The notes under the pieces: generated by a model
Seen by the model: only the letters and a program-made list of their open reading frames with translations
What the model was told of the DNA's origin: nothing
Databases searched by the model: none
Shown here: positions 17,981 through 27,218 of the stretch, in pieces
Layout of the letters: every line of letters begins with the position of its first letter
Numbering within the stretch: the first letter of the stretch is position 1
Translations under genes and position numbers: made by a program
Origin: Prosthecobacter sp.
GTDB taxonomy: Bacteria > Verrucomicrobiota > Verrucomicrobiia > Verrucomicrobiales > Verrucomicrobiaceae
Assembly: GCA_019186985.1 (NCBI GenBank)
Contig: JABARQ010000016.1
Coordinates: forward strand, 184,066-248,065
Direction of reading: 5' to 3'
DNA: 64,000 nucleotides

Positions 17981-19549
17981 TTAATGGGTCATTTTCTCGT
18001 ATGACTTCCGCGCAGCAGTGCGTGCAGCAGAAACGATATGATTGCAAGCCTCCATGCAAAGCAATGGGATGGCTCGCTTTCCATCCAATACCTTCGGCAC
18101 GACTCCGGCTGCACTCGAAAGCTTCTCCATCGCCCCCCCGTCCAAAGACTGCCCTTCATTCAGGGTGAACAAAATACGACGCAAGCAATGGGTGGAAGTC
18201 CGGCATTTGACACCAATGATCTCACAGGCCTGCTCATCAGTGATGTTGTTGGCAAACCGGTACATCCCCGTCTGCCTCCCCAACAGGCTGCGCAAGGGAA
18301 CCGGCCGAAGGGTGCCGGCCTCTTCCGCCATGGCCATGCCGACAGCCGCCGGATAAAAAAACTCCAGGGCCAGGAGCACACTTCCCACTCCAGCCAGGTT
18401 CAGCTGCCATCCCCGCCGCAGGTCCGGAGCCGTTTTAATCGGCCTGAATTCACCCGCCTCGTTGTGACGTGCCAGTTCACGCGCCGCCTCCGCATTTGTG
18501 TAAACCTGCAGTTCCCTGGCATCTTCGTCCTCCAGATGGCACAGGCTGAAGACCTCCCCCTGCCTGCGAACCAGGATCTGGCCGATGACGTCCCGGCCTT
18601 CCTCAAGCCACTTCAAAAATGCCTGGCTTCTCGATGAAACTGCCTTTTCTGTGATGTCCGCCAAAAGACTGGCCGTCTGGTGTCGCTCATCAAAATCCGC
18701 CACCTGGTCCAGGATGACGTCCGCCATCAGCGACTCGGTGCCGATCGCCTGGCTGTAATAGAGCTGCCTGCCTCTTAGCGGGATCGGGTTGTGCCTGAAA
18801 ACATCCAGCTCGCTCATGGCTCGCCCAGGCTCCTGCTCAATGCCCAGCAGCACCGGAATGTCCTGGAAGCTGTGCAGGCCGTCCGCGATGAAAAATGGCA
18901 CGACCACCACGTTTGGCGCCGTGGTCAGCTTGTCCCAGTCCGCCACCAGGGGCGCCTCCTCCATGTAGGCGTCGAGGACTTCGGCAAAGCCATGGTTTCC
19001 ATCACGGATCAGCTTCACCTGATCCTGAATCGCCTTGGTGCTGTTCTCGTTCAGGTTGGTTCCATGACCGACGATCACCAGGCTCGTCTCCGAGCGGGGC
19101 ACCCCGGCGGCGACCTCATCCGCCCTCTGCAACAGCAGGCGAGTCATGTTGGGATGCACCCCGACGGGATCGCAATAAAGGATCACACGCCCATCCCGGC
19201 GTGTCACCGGCCCGTCCAGCCGCAGTTCCCTGGGCAGCACCTGCTGGCAAAAATAGCCTTCACTGATGAAATTCGGCACCACATAGATGACCTCGCTCTC
19301 CACGGACTCGAACACTTCGGTCATCGAAGGCTCCTCCTTCCAGAAGCAGCAGGCCACCTCCCGAAACAGGCCTCTGGCACGGATGCTGTCTGCATGCCGA
19401 TGAGTCGGGGCGCTGGAATCAGGATTTACGGTGGAGCCATGACCTGCAATGATCAGGGCCGCACGGGAGTGAATAGCAGAAGTGGTCTTCAAACAAGGTG
19501 AGGTGTTGTTGATCAGGCAATATGCACGGCCGTCTGGCTGCGGACGCAT
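17981..19549 (-). CDS. CbiX/SirB-type chelatase with C-terminal Fe-S domain (DR2241-like)
   Basis: A 522-residue fusion. Two CbiX-like halves are visible, one opening 'AALIIAGHGST' (about 31-41) and one with 'LVIVGHGTNLNEN' (about residue 157); CbiX enzymes insert Co or Fe into sirohydrochlorin. The remaining ~230 residues resemble the extra domains of Deinococcus DR2241-type proteins, which add a stabilising region and an iron-sulfur domain. Here the last 90 residues contain 'ACEIIGVKCRTSTHC' and 'LLCMEAC', enough cysteines for a 4Fe-4S cluster. The likely role is the ferrochelatase step of siroheme synthesis, which the cysI-type reductase at 51 kb needs. No cobalamin genes lie nearby, favouring siroheme over B12. 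It is read divergently from the PEP-CTERM protease gene. Confidence 0.78.
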   Translation of the reverse strand: MRPQPDGRAYCLINNTSPCLKTTSAIHSRAALIIAGHGSTVNPDSSAPTHRHADSIRARGLFREVACCFWKEEPSMTEVFESVESEVIYVVPNFISEGYFCQQVLPRELRLDGPVTRRDGRVILYCDPVGVHPNMTRLLLQRADEVAAGVPRSETSLVIVGHGTNLNENSTKAIQDQVKLIRDGNHGFAEVLDAYMEEAPLVADWDKLTTAPNVVVVPFFIADGLHSFQDIPVLLGIEQEPGRAMSELDVFRHNPIPLRGRQLYYSQAIGTESLMADVILDQVADFDERHQTASLLADITEKAVSSRSQAFLKWLEEGRDVIGQILVRRQGEVFSLCHLEDEDARELQVYTNAEAARELARHNEAGEFRPIKTAPDLRRGWQLNLAGVGSVLLALEFFYPAAVGMAMAEEAGTLRPVPLRSLLGRQTGMYRFANNITDEQACEIIGVKCRTSTHCLRRILFTLNEGQSLDGGAMEKLSSAAGVVPKVLDGKRAIPLLCMEACNHIVSAARTAARKSYEKMTH

Positions 19550-19704
19550 TTATCTTCACAAACAAGCAGCAAGCCTCTGCCAAAGGACTCTTCGACAAGA
19601 ACTCCGGCTTGGTGGCAGCCTGACTTCCAAGGAAGCAAAGATTGCGGTTTCCTTAAAGGAATTTATGGAAATTATAAACCTGGGCGCTATGATAACCCAT
19701 AATC

Positions 19705-20715
19705 ATGCACTTTCGGCTGTCCGCCATTCCCAGGTTCATGCTCTGCCCTTTCGTGGGGTTGATGGCCTGCGTTTTGACCTTCAATCCAGTCATGGCCATT
19801 GTCCTTTATGACACGGGCAATCCCCTCGACAACACCAGCGCCCCCACAGGCACCTATCAGAACAGCGGTTGGGAATGGCAGGGGAAATATGGCGCCTTTC
19901 TAGGCACGATGATCGGCGAGCAACACTTCATCACTGCACAACACATTGGCGTTCAAGGAACAGGAACCTTCGTCAGCACGGCGGATTTCAATGGCATCAG
20001 CGATGTCACCTACACCATTGACAGCTCGGCGAACGGCGGAACCGGCTACTGGAACATCGCGGGCACAGACCTCCGGGTCTTCAAGATCAACGAGACCTTC
20101 TCCTCATGGGCGCCGATCTACACGGGGGGTGGCGAGATCGGCTCCACCCTTGTCACCTTTGGACGCGGCGGGGCGCGTGGGGCGGAAGTCACCCTGGGAC
20201 CGGATCTGCACGGCTGGCTGACGACCGGCAGCGATGGTGTGGCCAGATGGGGGGCCAACCAGGTGAGCAACATCTTCACCAGCGGCGTCGGAGACCTGCT
20301 TGCCGCTGAATTCAACGCCAGCCCGGGGCAGAACGAAGCCACGCTCTCCGTGGGCGATTCCGGAGGCGGACTGTTCATCAAGGTCGGCGCTCAATGGTAC
20401 CTGGCAGGGGTTAATTATGCCGCCGACGGTCTTTTCGACACCAACAACACGGTCGGCGACTTTTCCGAGTTCAACGCAGCCCTGTTCGACAAAGGCGGCT
20501 TTTATGAAGGCTCCGACGGCACAGGCTGGACCTTCCATGCCAACACCGTCTCCGACAAGCCCACGCAGTTTTACGCCTCCCGGATCTCAGCAAGCTCGGC
20601 CGAGATCCTGACGATCATCACACCCGTGCCCGAACCCGGCGGGCTTGTCTTGATCGGCCTCTCCGCCGTCGTCCTGCTTCAGCGCCGGCGACAAAGCTTC
20701 AGGACCGGTTTTTGA
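19705..20715 (+). CDS. Trypsin-like serine protease with PEP-CTERM sorting signal
   Basis: A 336-residue exported protein. The signal peptide runs to about residue 31 ('FNPVMA'). The S1/trypsin-like triad can be traced: 'FITAQHIG' (His80 in the place of the usual AAHC/TAAH), 'GTDLRVFKI' (Asp122) and 'VGDSGGGLF' (Ser219). The C-terminus is a PEP-CTERM signal: 'VPEPGGLVLIGLSAVVLL' then 'QRRRQ', read by an exosortase that is not in this window. Such proteins are sorted to the envelope or exopolysaccharide. The 3' end overlaps the convergent PIN-TRAM gene by 17 bp. Proteolytic activity is inferred from the motif triad only. Confidence 0.85.
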   Translation: MHFRLSAIPRFMLCPFVGLMACVLTFNPVMAIVLYDTGNPLDNTSAPTGTYQNSGWEWQGKYGAFLGTMIGEQHFITAQHIGVQGTGTFVSTADFNGISDVTYTIDSSANGGTGYWNIAGTDLRVFKINETFSSWAPIYTGGGEIGSTLVTFGRGGARGAEVTLGPDLHGWLTTGSDGVARWGANQVSNIFTSGVGDLLAAEFNASPGQNEATLSVGDSGGGLFIKVGAQWYLAGVNYAADGLFDTNNTVGDFSEFNAALFDKGGFYEGSDGTGWTFHANTVSDKPTQFYASRISASSAEILTIITPVPEPGGLVLIGLSAVVLLQRRRQSFRTGF

Positions 20716-21733
20716 GCTCGGCAAACACCAGCCTGCCGGCCGTGGTTGGCAGCACGCTTGAAATCACCACGTCCACCGTCTGTCCGATGAATCCCGACGC
20801 CTGGTTCACCACGATCATGGTGCCATCAGCCAGGTAGCCCACCGCCTGATGCCTGTCCTTGCCAGGCTTGACCAGGCTGAGCCCCAGCTCATCTCCCGGG
20901 GCCAGCTGAGGTTGCAGCGCGATGACGAGGTCGTTCAGGCTGAGAACCGTGATTCCACGAAGGCGGGCCACCTTGGCCAGGTCTTCATCATTGGTCAGAA
21001 GCCTTGCGTTGAGCTGGCGGGCCAGGTGCGCGAGGCGGGCGTCCACCGAGAGGTCGTCCCGCTTTTCCCAGGATTCGGGCTCAAACACGGAAAGCCGCAC
21101 CTGGGACATGCCGCGCAGCTTCTCCATGACCTCCAGGCCCCGCTTGCCGCGGATCACCTTCTGCCCGTCGCCTGACTCCGTCAGCCGCTGCAGCTCATCC
21201 AGCACAAAACGGGGCACGACAAGAGGCCCGCTCAGGAAGCCCGTGTCAGCAACGCGAAGGATCCGTCCGTCGATGATGATGTTGGTGTCGAGCAGCAGGG
21301 GCTCCCCCTCCGCACCCTCACTGCGGAAGCGCACATAGGGAATGATGAAGGCAAACTGATCCCTGTCGCTCCGCAAAGCCACAGTCACGCCGAAAAAGGC
21401 CAGCGAGGCATAAATGATGATCTGCACCAGGTTTTGCAGGGCCTCGCCGCCTGGACGCAGCTGGAAATAATCAAGCTGGAAAATGCCGATCCGAGTGACC
21501 AGCCAGGCGCAGAACAGCCCCACTCCAAGGCCGAAGGTGGCATGGGAGAAGTCCCGCAAGGTCACCTTCTCCAGGGTCATGTCCAGCAGCAGCAGCATCC
21601 CCATCACGGCCGCCCCCGTGACCGCTCCGGTCCAGGCGGGCTGGTCGAAGCCCAGCGCGATCGTGATTCCGATGAAGACAAAGAGGGAGAAGAAGAGCGC
21701 CCGGACAAGGCGGATGGACCAAGGCGAATTCAT
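20699..21733 (-). CDS. Membrane-anchored PIN/TRAM domain protein (YacL-like)
   Basis: A 344-residue protein with about four N-terminal membrane helices (first at about 10-28), then a PIN nuclease-fold domain beginning 'EPLLLDTNIIIDGRI' with later acidic residues ('LLTNDEDLAKVA'), and a C-terminal TRAM RNA-binding module ('AVGYLADGTMIVVNQASGFIGQTVDVVI'). This is the arrangement of Bacillus YacL and its relatives, whose function is unclear; RNA cleavage or binding at the membrane is an inference. I use the ATG at 21733; an in-frame ATG at 21796 would add 21 residues and cannot be excluded. It lies downstream of the ribosomal operon terminator on the same strand. Confidence 0.87.
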   Translation of the reverse strand: MNSPWSIRLVRALFFSLFVFIGITIALGFDQPAWTGAVTGAAVMGMLLLLDMTLEKVTLRDFSHATFGLGVGLFCAWLVTRIGIFQLDYFQLRPGGEALQNLVQIIIYASLAFFGVTVALRSDRDQFAFIIPYVRFRSEGAEGEPLLLDTNIIIDGRILRVADTGFLSGPLVVPRFVLDELQRLTESGDGQKVIRGKRGLEVMEKLRGMSQVRLSVFEPESWEKRDDLSVDARLAHLARQLNARLLTNDEDLAKVARLRGITVLSLNDLVIALQPQLAPGDELGLSLVKPGKDRHQAVGYLADGTMIVVNQASGFIGQTVDVVISSVLPTTAGRLVFAELKNRS

Positions 21734-21847
21734 GGATTGCAACCCAGGCACCTTAAACACCGCCGCAAGGATTGACGAGAGGCAAATTGCAGACAAACCG
21801 GCTCAGGCCTCCCTTTCCAGGGAACCCTGTCGCGCCCGACCGGGATG

Positions 21848-21884
21848 AAAAAACGCCCGCCCTCGCAAAAGACGAAGGCGGGCG
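21848..21884 (-). terminator. Terminator of the ribosomal protein operon
   Basis: On the minus strand a 12-bp GC-rich stem with one mismatch (arms 21873-21884 and 21854-21865), a 7-nt loop and a run of six U follow the rplX stop by about 40 bp. This is a classical intrinsic terminator and marks the end of the str/S10 block. Confidence 0.85.
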
Positions 21885-21922
21885 GCAAATGATGAACCTT
21901 GGGAACGTCCGAAGGCAGAATG

Positions 21923-22207
21923 TTACTTCTTCTTGGAGGCCTTCTTGGCAGGCGCCTTCTTCTCCGTCTTGGGAGCGTCGGCAAGCTTGACGTTGGAGAT
22001 GTGAACCGGGCCTTCCTTCTCAACAAAACCACCGTTGGGGTTCTGCTGGCTCGGACGGACGGCCTTCTTGATCATGCGGACGCCTTCGATGAGCACACGG
22101 CCCTTGGAGGGCTGCACTTCCTTGATGGTGCCCTGGGCGCCCTTGTGAGCGCCGGAGATGACGACGACGGTGTCGCCTTTTTTGACGTGGGTCTTGATAC
22201 GGCTCAT
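21923..22207 (-). CDS. rplX: 50S ribosomal protein L24
   Basis: A primary binder that starts 50S assembly at the 5' end of 23S rRNA. The 94-residue product has the KOW motif ('[24 protein letters not shown]'), '[37 protein letters not shown]' and a Lys/Ala-rich tail ending KKK. It is the last gene of the block: the usual followers rplE, rpsN and rpsH are absent and a terminator comes 40 bp later. Confidence 0.96.
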   Translation of the reverse strand: MSRIKTHVKKGDTVVVISGAHKGAQGTIKEVQPSKGRVLIEGVRMIKKAVRPSQQNPNGGFVEKEGPVHISNVKLADAPKTEKKAPAKKASKKK

Positions 22208-22216
22208 GGCGGGGTC

Positions 22217-22585
22217 TTACAGCACTTCGGGGGCGAGGGAGACGATCTTCATGAAGTTCTTGTCGCGCAGTTCACGGGCGACAGGACCGAAGATGCGGGT
22301 TCCCTTGGGGTTGTTGTCCTTGTCGATGATGACAATGGCGTTCTTGTCGAAACGGAGGATGGATCCGTCGTTGCGGCGGATCGGATGCGCGGTCCTGACG
22401 ACCACGGCGCGAACAACCTCGCCCTTCTTCACGCTGGCGGTCGGGGTGGACTCGCGGACGTGGGCGGTGATGATGTCACCGACGTAGGCAAAACGTGTGT
22501 TTTTCTTGCCAAGCACGCCGATCATTTCAGCCATGCGGGCGCCGGTGTTGTCAGCCACCGGAATTGAAGACTCCATCTGAAGCAT
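22217..22585 (-). CDS. rplN: 50S ribosomal protein L14
   Basis: The 122-residue standard-length L14, which sits at the subunit interface near the factor-binding site. Family signatures: '[20 protein letters not shown]' at the N-terminus and '[33 protein letters not shown]' at the end. It is 9 bp upstream of rplX. Confidence 0.98.
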   Translation of the reverse strand: MLQMESSIPVADNTGARMAEMIGVLGKKNTRFAYVGDIITAHVRESTPTASVKKGEVVRAVVVRTAHPIRRNDGSILRFDKNAIVIIDKDNNPKGTRIFGPVARELRDKNFMKIVSLAPEVL

Positions 22586-22642
22586 TGCAGGTTCCTCCTG
22601 GATCGATTGGGGTTAGTGTAAAAAAGTCGTGGCGGGCTCGGA

Positions 22643-22921
22643 TTAGTGCTTGAGCACCTCCACCAGGTTCCAGCGCTTGAGCTTGCTCAGGGGGCGGGTC
22701 TCCTCAATGAGCACCTTGTCACCTTCCTTGGCCTGTCCATTTTCATCGTGGGCGTAGAACTTGGAGGTCTTGCGCACGATCTTCTTGAACTGGGCGTGAG
22801 GCACGCGGCGCTCGACTTCGACAACAATGGTCTTGTTCATTTTGGCAGAGACAACCACGCCGACGCGGGTCTTCTGCACGGGAGCTTTGGCCGGGGCCGG
22901 GGCTGCTGCTGTTTCGCTCAT
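22643..22921 (-). CDS. rpsQ: 30S ribosomal protein S17
   Basis: The 92-residue S17 binds 16S rRNA early in assembly. The OB-fold core '[42 protein letters not shown]' and '[24 protein letters not shown]' are intact. The first ~17 residues are an Ala/Pro-rich extension ('[12 protein letters not shown]') not found in short S17 proteins. Confidence 0.97.
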   Translation of the reverse strand: MSETAAAPAPAKAPVQKTRVGVVVSAKMNKTIVVEVERRVPHAQFKKIVRKTSKFYAHDENGQAKEGDKVLIEETRPLSKLKRWNLVEVLKH

Positions 22922-22970
22922 GATGCTTCGTTCAGTTCAAAGGGTTAGGGGACAGGGTGCGCGGGACTTC

Positions 22971-23177
22971 TCAGGCGGCCTTGGCGGCGGCGCTGGTGCG
23001 CTGGGTGATGAGGGTCTCGATCCGGGCAACCTCACGGCGGAGGGTGCGAAGACGGGACGGGTTTTCGAGCTGGCCGATCTGCTGCTGCACACGCAGGTTC
23101 AGCATTTCCTGGCGGAGCTCGCGCCTGCGGGCGCCAAGTTCATCCACGGACAGCTCACGGAGTTCTTTGATCTTCAT
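22971..23177 (-). CDS. rpmC: 50S ribosomal protein L29
   Basis: The 68-residue two-helix L29, located near the peptide exit tunnel. It shows 'IKELRELSVDELGARRRELRQEMLNLRVQQQIGQLENPSRLRTLRREVARIETLI', the normal family pattern. It is placed between rplP and rpsQ as in the standard S10 order. Confidence 0.96.
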   Translation of the reverse strand: MKIKELRELSVDELGARRRELRQEMLNLRVQQQIGQLENPSRLRTLRREVARIETLITQRTSAAAKAA

Positions 23178-23199
23178 GGGGGTCGGTCAGGTGTGAGGG

Positions 23200-23619
23200 T
23201 TAGTGGGAGATGGCACGGGTGACAAAGCGGGTGCGGAAACCCAGCTTGTTGGCGGCCAGACGGCAGGCGTCACGCGCGGTGGCCTCGTTCACGCCTGAAA
23301 TTTCAAACAGCATGTGTCCGGGCAGGATCACGGCAACCCAGAACTCCGGGGATCCCTTGCCTTTGCCCATTCGGGTTTCAGGCGGACGGGCGGTGACGGG
23401 CTTGTGCGGGAACACACGGATGAAAACCTTGCCCTTGCGCTTGAGGAAGCGGGTGATCGCCACGCGGCAGGCCTCGATCTGGTTGTTCTTCAGCCAGCCA
23501 CGCTCAAGCACCTGGAGGCCGAAGTCGCCGAAATCCAGCTTGTTGGCACTGGTGGCATTGCCTGCACGGTTGCCGCGCTGGGTCTTGCGATATTTTACTC
23601 GACTGGGAAGAAGGGCCAT
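23200..23619 (-). CDS. rplP: 50S ribosomal protein L16
   Basis: The 139-residue L16, near the A site of the 50S subunit. It begins '[22 protein letters not shown]' and contains '[29 protein letters not shown]' and '[25 protein letters not shown]', all family signatures. Standard length and position after rpsC. Confidence 0.98.
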   Translation of the reverse strand: MALLPSRVKYRKTQRGNRAGNATSANKLDFGDFGLQVLERGWLKNNQIEACRVAITRFLKRKGKVFIRVFPHKPVTARPPETRMGKGKGSPEFWVAVILPGHMLFEISGVNEATARDACRLAANKLGFRTRFVTRAISH

Positions 23620-23686
23620 GGGGGACTTAAATTGGGAGGTTAGAAAGAGAGGATCTCAGGAGGGCTCTGAAACAAGCAGCCTTGGA

Positions 23687-24481
23687 TTACTCGGCAGCGG
23701 CAGCCGGTTCAGCTTCGGCGGGAGCGGCGGGGGCTTCAGCTTCTGCACGCGGGGCGCGCGGGGCGGCTCGCTCACCGCGGCGGGGGGGGCCGCCACGGTC
23801 ATCACGATCACGGCGTTCACGACGCTCGCGACGGGGAGCGGAGGCACCGCCTTCACCCGCGTTGCCGCGGTTCAGCCAGACCTTGACGCCAATGATGCCA
23901 TACACGGTCTTGGCTTCATAGAAGCCGTAGTCGATCGGGATACGCAGGGTCTGAAGCGGCACCTTGCCCTGGCGATACCATTCGGCACGGGCGATGTCGG
24001 CTCCACCAAGGCGGCCGGCGACGCGGATTCGAATGCCGTCGGCACCCAGGTCCATCGCCGTCTGCACGGAACGTTTCATGGCACGACGAAATGAAATACG
24101 GCGCTCAAGCTGGACGGCCACGCCTTCAGCCACGAGCTGGGCGTCGATTTCAGGCTGCTTGATTTCGAAGATGTCGATCTTCACCTGCTTGCCGCCGCAC
24201 ATTTCGGAGATCTTCTGGCTCATCACCTCGATTTCCTGGCCCTTGCGGCCGATCACCAGGCCTGGACGGGCGGTGTGCAGGGTGACGCGAACCTGGTTCC
24301 AGGCGCGTTCAATGACGATCTTGGCCAGGGCGGCGCCGTTCAGCTTCTCCTTGAGGTAGTTGCGGATGGCGATGTCACTGTGCAGTGAGTCGGAGAACTC
24401 CTTGCCAGTGGCAAACCACTTGGAGCGCCAGTCTTTGGTGACTGCGAGGCGGAAGCCGATCGGATTAACTTTCTGTCCCAT
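23687..24481 (-). CDS. rpsC: 30S ribosomal protein S3, with acidic/Arg-rich C-terminal extension
   Basis: S3 lies at the mRNA entry channel. '[23 protein letters not shown]', the KH-domain segment '[18 protein letters not shown]' and '[33 protein letters not shown]' are present. After the core (about residue 210) comes a 55-residue low-complexity tail, first Arg/Asp/Gly-rich ('[19 protein letters not shown]') and then Ala/Glu-rich. The tail makes it 264 residues against about 230 for a typical S3. Confidence 0.97.
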   Translation of the reverse strand: MGQKVNPIGFRLAVTKDWRSKWFATGKEFSDSLHSDIAIRNYLKEKLNGAALAKIVIERAWNQVRVTLHTARPGLVIGRKGQEIEVMSQKISEMCGGKQVKIDIFEIKQPEIDAQLVAEGVAVQLERRISFRRAMKRSVQTAMDLGADGIRIRVAGRLGGADIARAEWYRQGKVPLQTLRIPIDYGFYEAKTVYGIIGVKVWLNRGNAGEGGASAPRRERRERRDRDDRGGPPRRGERAAPRAPRAEAEAPAAPAEAEPAAAAE

Positions 24482-24504
24482 GGAGGTGCGTGGTGTGAGG
24501 GTGA

Positions 24505-24900
24505 TTATTCGGCGGAAGCCTTGGACTTCGACTTTTTGGCGGGCTTTTCCGCCTTGGCGGGTTCTTCAGGCTTGTTGCCAAGCACGACGGTGATGTGGGT
24601 CATGCGCTTCTTGATCGAGGAGGCGGAGCCGCGGGCGCGGGGCATGATGCGCTTGAGCGAGGGGCCTGGGGTGGCGACGGCGCTGGCGACAATCATCTCC
24701 TCGGCGTCGAGCTCATGGTTGTTCGTGGCGTTGGCGATGGCGCTGCGAAGCACCTTGCTGACCAGAAGGGTCGCCTTTTTGGGGGTGAAATCGAGCACGC
24801 TGAGCGCCTGGGAGACAGGCATGCCGGTGATGGCACGGGTGACCTGGCGCGCCTTCTGGGAGGAGATGCGGGCGTATTTGTAGGTGGAGCGAACTTCCAT
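24505..24900 (-). CDS. rplV: 50S ribosomal protein L22
   Basis: L22 lines the peptide exit tunnel. From the ATG at 24900 the product has 131 residues: '[20 protein letters not shown]', then '[22 protein letters not shown]' and the tunnel-loop '[29 protein letters not shown]'. A Lys/Ala-rich tail follows. A TTG at 24918 could extend it by six residues and would overlap the stop of the preceding non-ribosomal gene; I prefer the ATG, which lies 14 bp after that stop. Confidence 0.96.
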   Translation of the reverse strand: MEVRSTYKYARISSQKARQVTRAITGMPVSQALSVLDFTPKKATLLVSKVLRSAIANATNNHELDAEEMIVASAVATPGPSLKRIMPRARGSASSIKKRMTHITVVLGNKPEEPAKAEKPAKKSKSKASAE

Positions 24901-24914
24901 AAAACAGGTGTGGA

Positions 24915-25700
24915 TCAACGGTTGACGGCTACTTTGGCCCGGTCACCAACCCGGACGGGGTCGGTGGCGGAGGCCAGTTCCTGGACCACCGCGCCGCTGA
25001 CAGAGGTGCGGACTTCGGTGACGAGGATTTTCGCGATGGGTTTGTCTTCGCGGAAAATTTCAAAAGGCATGCCAGGCTTCACGCCATCACGGGCGCCGAC
25101 GCCGATGACGGCGATGCCAAGCTCATTCTTGAGGCTGACGATGCGGGCATCCTGCAGGTCGGCAGCGGGGGTGGATGGATCCTCGCTGACGCGGCTGGCG
25201 GCGCCGGCAAGGGTGGACTCGGCCTTGACGAGGGCCTTCTGCAGGCGGTCACCGGTCACTGCGTCAGGCGCCTGCACGGTCTTGGCAAAGGCAAGGGAGG
25301 CCTCGGCGAGCTCCATCAGGCTGTCTGCAAGCTTCTGACGGGATGCTTCCGAGATGCGCAGGTCACTCAGGGCGGAGAGGAGGCGGTCCTGGGTCTGCTC
25401 GCGGTTGTTTTCCAAGGCGGCAATGCCAAGGCCTTCGAGCAGACCGCGAAGACGTTCATACCTGTCCTTGAGCTCCTGCGCCTCCTGGTTCGAAGCTGCG
25501 GCGCTCTGGGCGAGGGCGTCATTCTTGTCCTTGGAGGCGGCAATCTGGGCTTCAAGGGCCTGGATCTTCTGCGCGGCAACCTGCAGGGTCGTGTTCAGCT
25601 CCTGGAGTTCAAACGAGGTCTGCGCCTGCACGCCAGCAGCCACCATCACTGCAAAAAGCAGCGCGGCTGGCTTGAAGAGGCTGGCGAGAAGGGATTTCAT
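24915..25700 (-). CDS. Exported coiled-coil protein of unknown function inside the S10 operon
   Basis: Not recognised. The 261-residue product has a clear signal peptide ('LFKPAALLFAVMVAAGVQAQ', about 8-27), then a region of about 60 residues with heptad-like spacing ('LQELNTTLQVAAQKIQALEAQIAASK'), a further helical part to about 170, and a C-terminal domain (about 185-261) that looks beta-rich with 'GARDGVKPGMPFEIFREDKPIAKILVTEV' and 'VRVGDRAKV'. It lies on the operon strand, 37 bp after rpsS and 14 bp before rplV, so it must be co-transcribed with ribosomal genes. Nothing links it to ribosomes; its product is expected in the periplasm or at the membrane. An envelope scaffold or cell-shape role is only a guess from domain layout. 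Confidence 0.8.
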   Translation of the reverse strand: MKSLLASLFKPAALLFAVMVAAGVQAQTSFELQELNTTLQVAAQKIQALEAQIAASKDKNDALAQSAAASNQEAQELKDRYERLRGLLEGLGIAALENNREQTQDRLLSALSDLRISEASRQKLADSLMELAEASLAFAKTVQAPDAVTGDRLQKALVKAESTLAGAASRVSEDPSTPAADLQDARIVSLKNELGIAVIGVGARDGVKPGMPFEIFREDKPIAKILVTEVRTSVSGAVVQELASATDPVRVGDRAKVAVNR

Positions 25701-25737
25701 CGTTGATTGAGGCTGCGCGGAGGCGTGAGGCTCGGGA

Positions 25738-26019
25738 TTACTTGGCGGCCTTGACGGTATGGGCGCCGTGACCCTTGAAGATACGGGTCAGGGCGAACTC
25801 ACCAAGGCGGTGGCCGACCATGTTTTCCGTGACATAGACGCTCACAAAATCCTTGCCGTTGTGGACGAGGAAGGTGTGGCCGACGAGGTCAGGGGTGATC
25901 ATGGAGGAGCGAGCCCAGGTCTTGATGGGGCGCTTGGGGCCTTTGGATTCGTTCATCTTGTCCACCTTCTCGAGCAGAGCCTGCTGGACGAAGGGGCCTT
26001 TTTTGAGGGAGCGTGGCAT
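25738..26019 (-). CDS. rpsS: 30S ribosomal protein S19
   Basis: The 93-residue S19, which forms a complex with S13 near the 30S head. '[23 protein letters not shown]', '[32 protein letters not shown]' and '[19 protein letters not shown]' are complete family matches. It is normally followed directly by rplV; here another gene intervenes. Confidence 0.98.
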   Translation of the reverse strand: MPRSLKKGPFVQQALLEKVDKMNESKGPKRPIKTWARSSMITPDLVGHTFLVHNGKDFVSVYVTENMVGHRLGEFALTRIFKGHGAHTVKAAK

Positions 26020-26041
26020 GAGTCAGGAAAGCAGGGCTGGA

Positions 26042-26881
26042 TTACTTCTTGGCGTGACGGGTCTGCACGATGAGCTTGTTCGTGGCCTTCTTCTTGTTGC
26101 GGGTCTTCTCGCCCTTCGCATGGCCCCATGGGCTGAGAAGGTGCTGACGTCCACCACCGGACTTGGAACGGCCTTCACCACCACCGTTCGGGTGGTCGAT
26201 CGGGTTCATGCACATGCCGCGGACGGTCGGGCGGGTGCCCTTCCAGCGTGTGCGGCCGGCCTTGCCGGAAACCACGTTCATGTGCTCGCTGTTACCAACG
26301 GCGCCGACTGTGGCATAGCATTCAGCGTGGACCTTGCGTACTTCGCCGGAGGGCATGCGGACCAGGGCATAATCACCCTCACGGTTGGAGAGGATGGCAG
26401 CCTGGCCGGCGGCACGGGCGGCAACGCCCCCCTGCCCGCGGACAAGTTCCACGTTGTGGATGCTGGTGCCCAGGGGGATTTTGCGGAGGGGGAGGGCGTT
26501 ACCCACCTCAGGGGCGGCCTTTTCACCCGCCATCACGGAGGCGCCAACGCTGAGGGCGGCAGGGGCCAGGATGTAGGAGCGCTGTCCGTCCTTGTATTCG
26601 ATCAGGGCGATGCGCGCCGAACGGTTCGGATCGTATTCGATGGCAACGACCTTGGCGACCTCATCACGGCGTTCACGCTTGAAGTCAATGAGGCGGTAAC
26701 GGCGGACGGCACCACCGCCGATGTGACGGCAGGTGATACGGCCCGTGTTGTTACGGCCGCCAGACTTGCGAAGGGCAACGGTCAGGCTGCGATCCGGCTT
26801 GTCCTTGGTGATCTCCTCGAAGGAGTTCCACTCCTTGTAGCGGTTCGATGGGGTGTTGGGCTTGAAAGTTTTCAGCGCCAT
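26042..26881 (-). CDS. rplB: 50S ribosomal protein L2
   Basis: The 279-residue L2, needed for subunit joining and peptidyl transfer. It has '[30 protein letters not shown]', '[22 protein letters not shown]' and the C-terminal '[25 protein letters not shown]', including the conserved His of the peptidyl-transfer region. It lies 22 bp upstream of rpsS. Confidence 0.98.
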   Translation of the reverse strand: MALKTFKPNTPSNRYKEWNSFEEITKDKPDRSLTVALRKSGGRNNTGRITCRHIGGGAVRRYRLIDFKRERRDEVAKVVAIEYDPNRSARIALIEYKDGQRSYILAPAALSVGASVMAGEKAAPEVGNALPLRKIPLGTSIHNVELVRGQGGVAARAAGQAAILSNREGDYALVRMPSGEVRKVHAECYATVGAVGNSEHMNVVSGKAGRTRWKGTRPTVRGMCMNPIDHPNGGGEGRSKSGGGRQHLLSPWGHAKGEKTRNKKKATNKLIVQTRHAKK

Positions 26882-26929
26882 AGCTGTGAGTCCTACTGGT
26901 TAAGGGTTCGGAACCGGGGTTAAAAGGGA

Positions 26930-27217
26930 TTACACAAGGTCGAGGCGCTCTCCATCCTTCAGACGGACGACAGCCTTCTTGTAATGGTTCGTCCGGCCGG
27001 CGTCGGCGCGGCGTTCACGACGGGCCTTGCCATCAAAGATCGAAGTGCGCACTGCTGCGACCTTCTTGCCAAAGTGCTTCTCGACGGCGGCCTTGATCTG
27101 GAGCTTGTTGGCGTTCCGGCTGACGATGAAGACGTACTCGTTGTTCTCTTCACCGAGTCGGGTGGCCTTCTCGCTCAGGCGGATGGTTTGGATCACGGAA
27201 TGAGGGTCTTGGATCAT
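26930..27217 (-). CDS. rplW: 50S ribosomal protein L23
   Basis: L23 sits at the tunnel exit and is a docking site for trigger factor and SRP. From the ATG at 27217, one base after the rplD stop and preceded by GGAGGA inside rplD, the product has 95 residues. 'TIRLSEKATRLGEENNEYVFIVSRNANKLQIKAAVEKHFGKKVAAVRT' is the family core. An in-frame start at 27265 inside rplD is less likely. Confidence 0.95.
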   Translation of the reverse strand: MIQDPHSVIQTIRLSEKATRLGEENNEYVFIVSRNANKLQIKAAVEKHFGKKVAAVRTSIFDGKARRERRADAGRTNHYKKAVVRLKDGERLDLV

Positions 27218-27218
27218 A

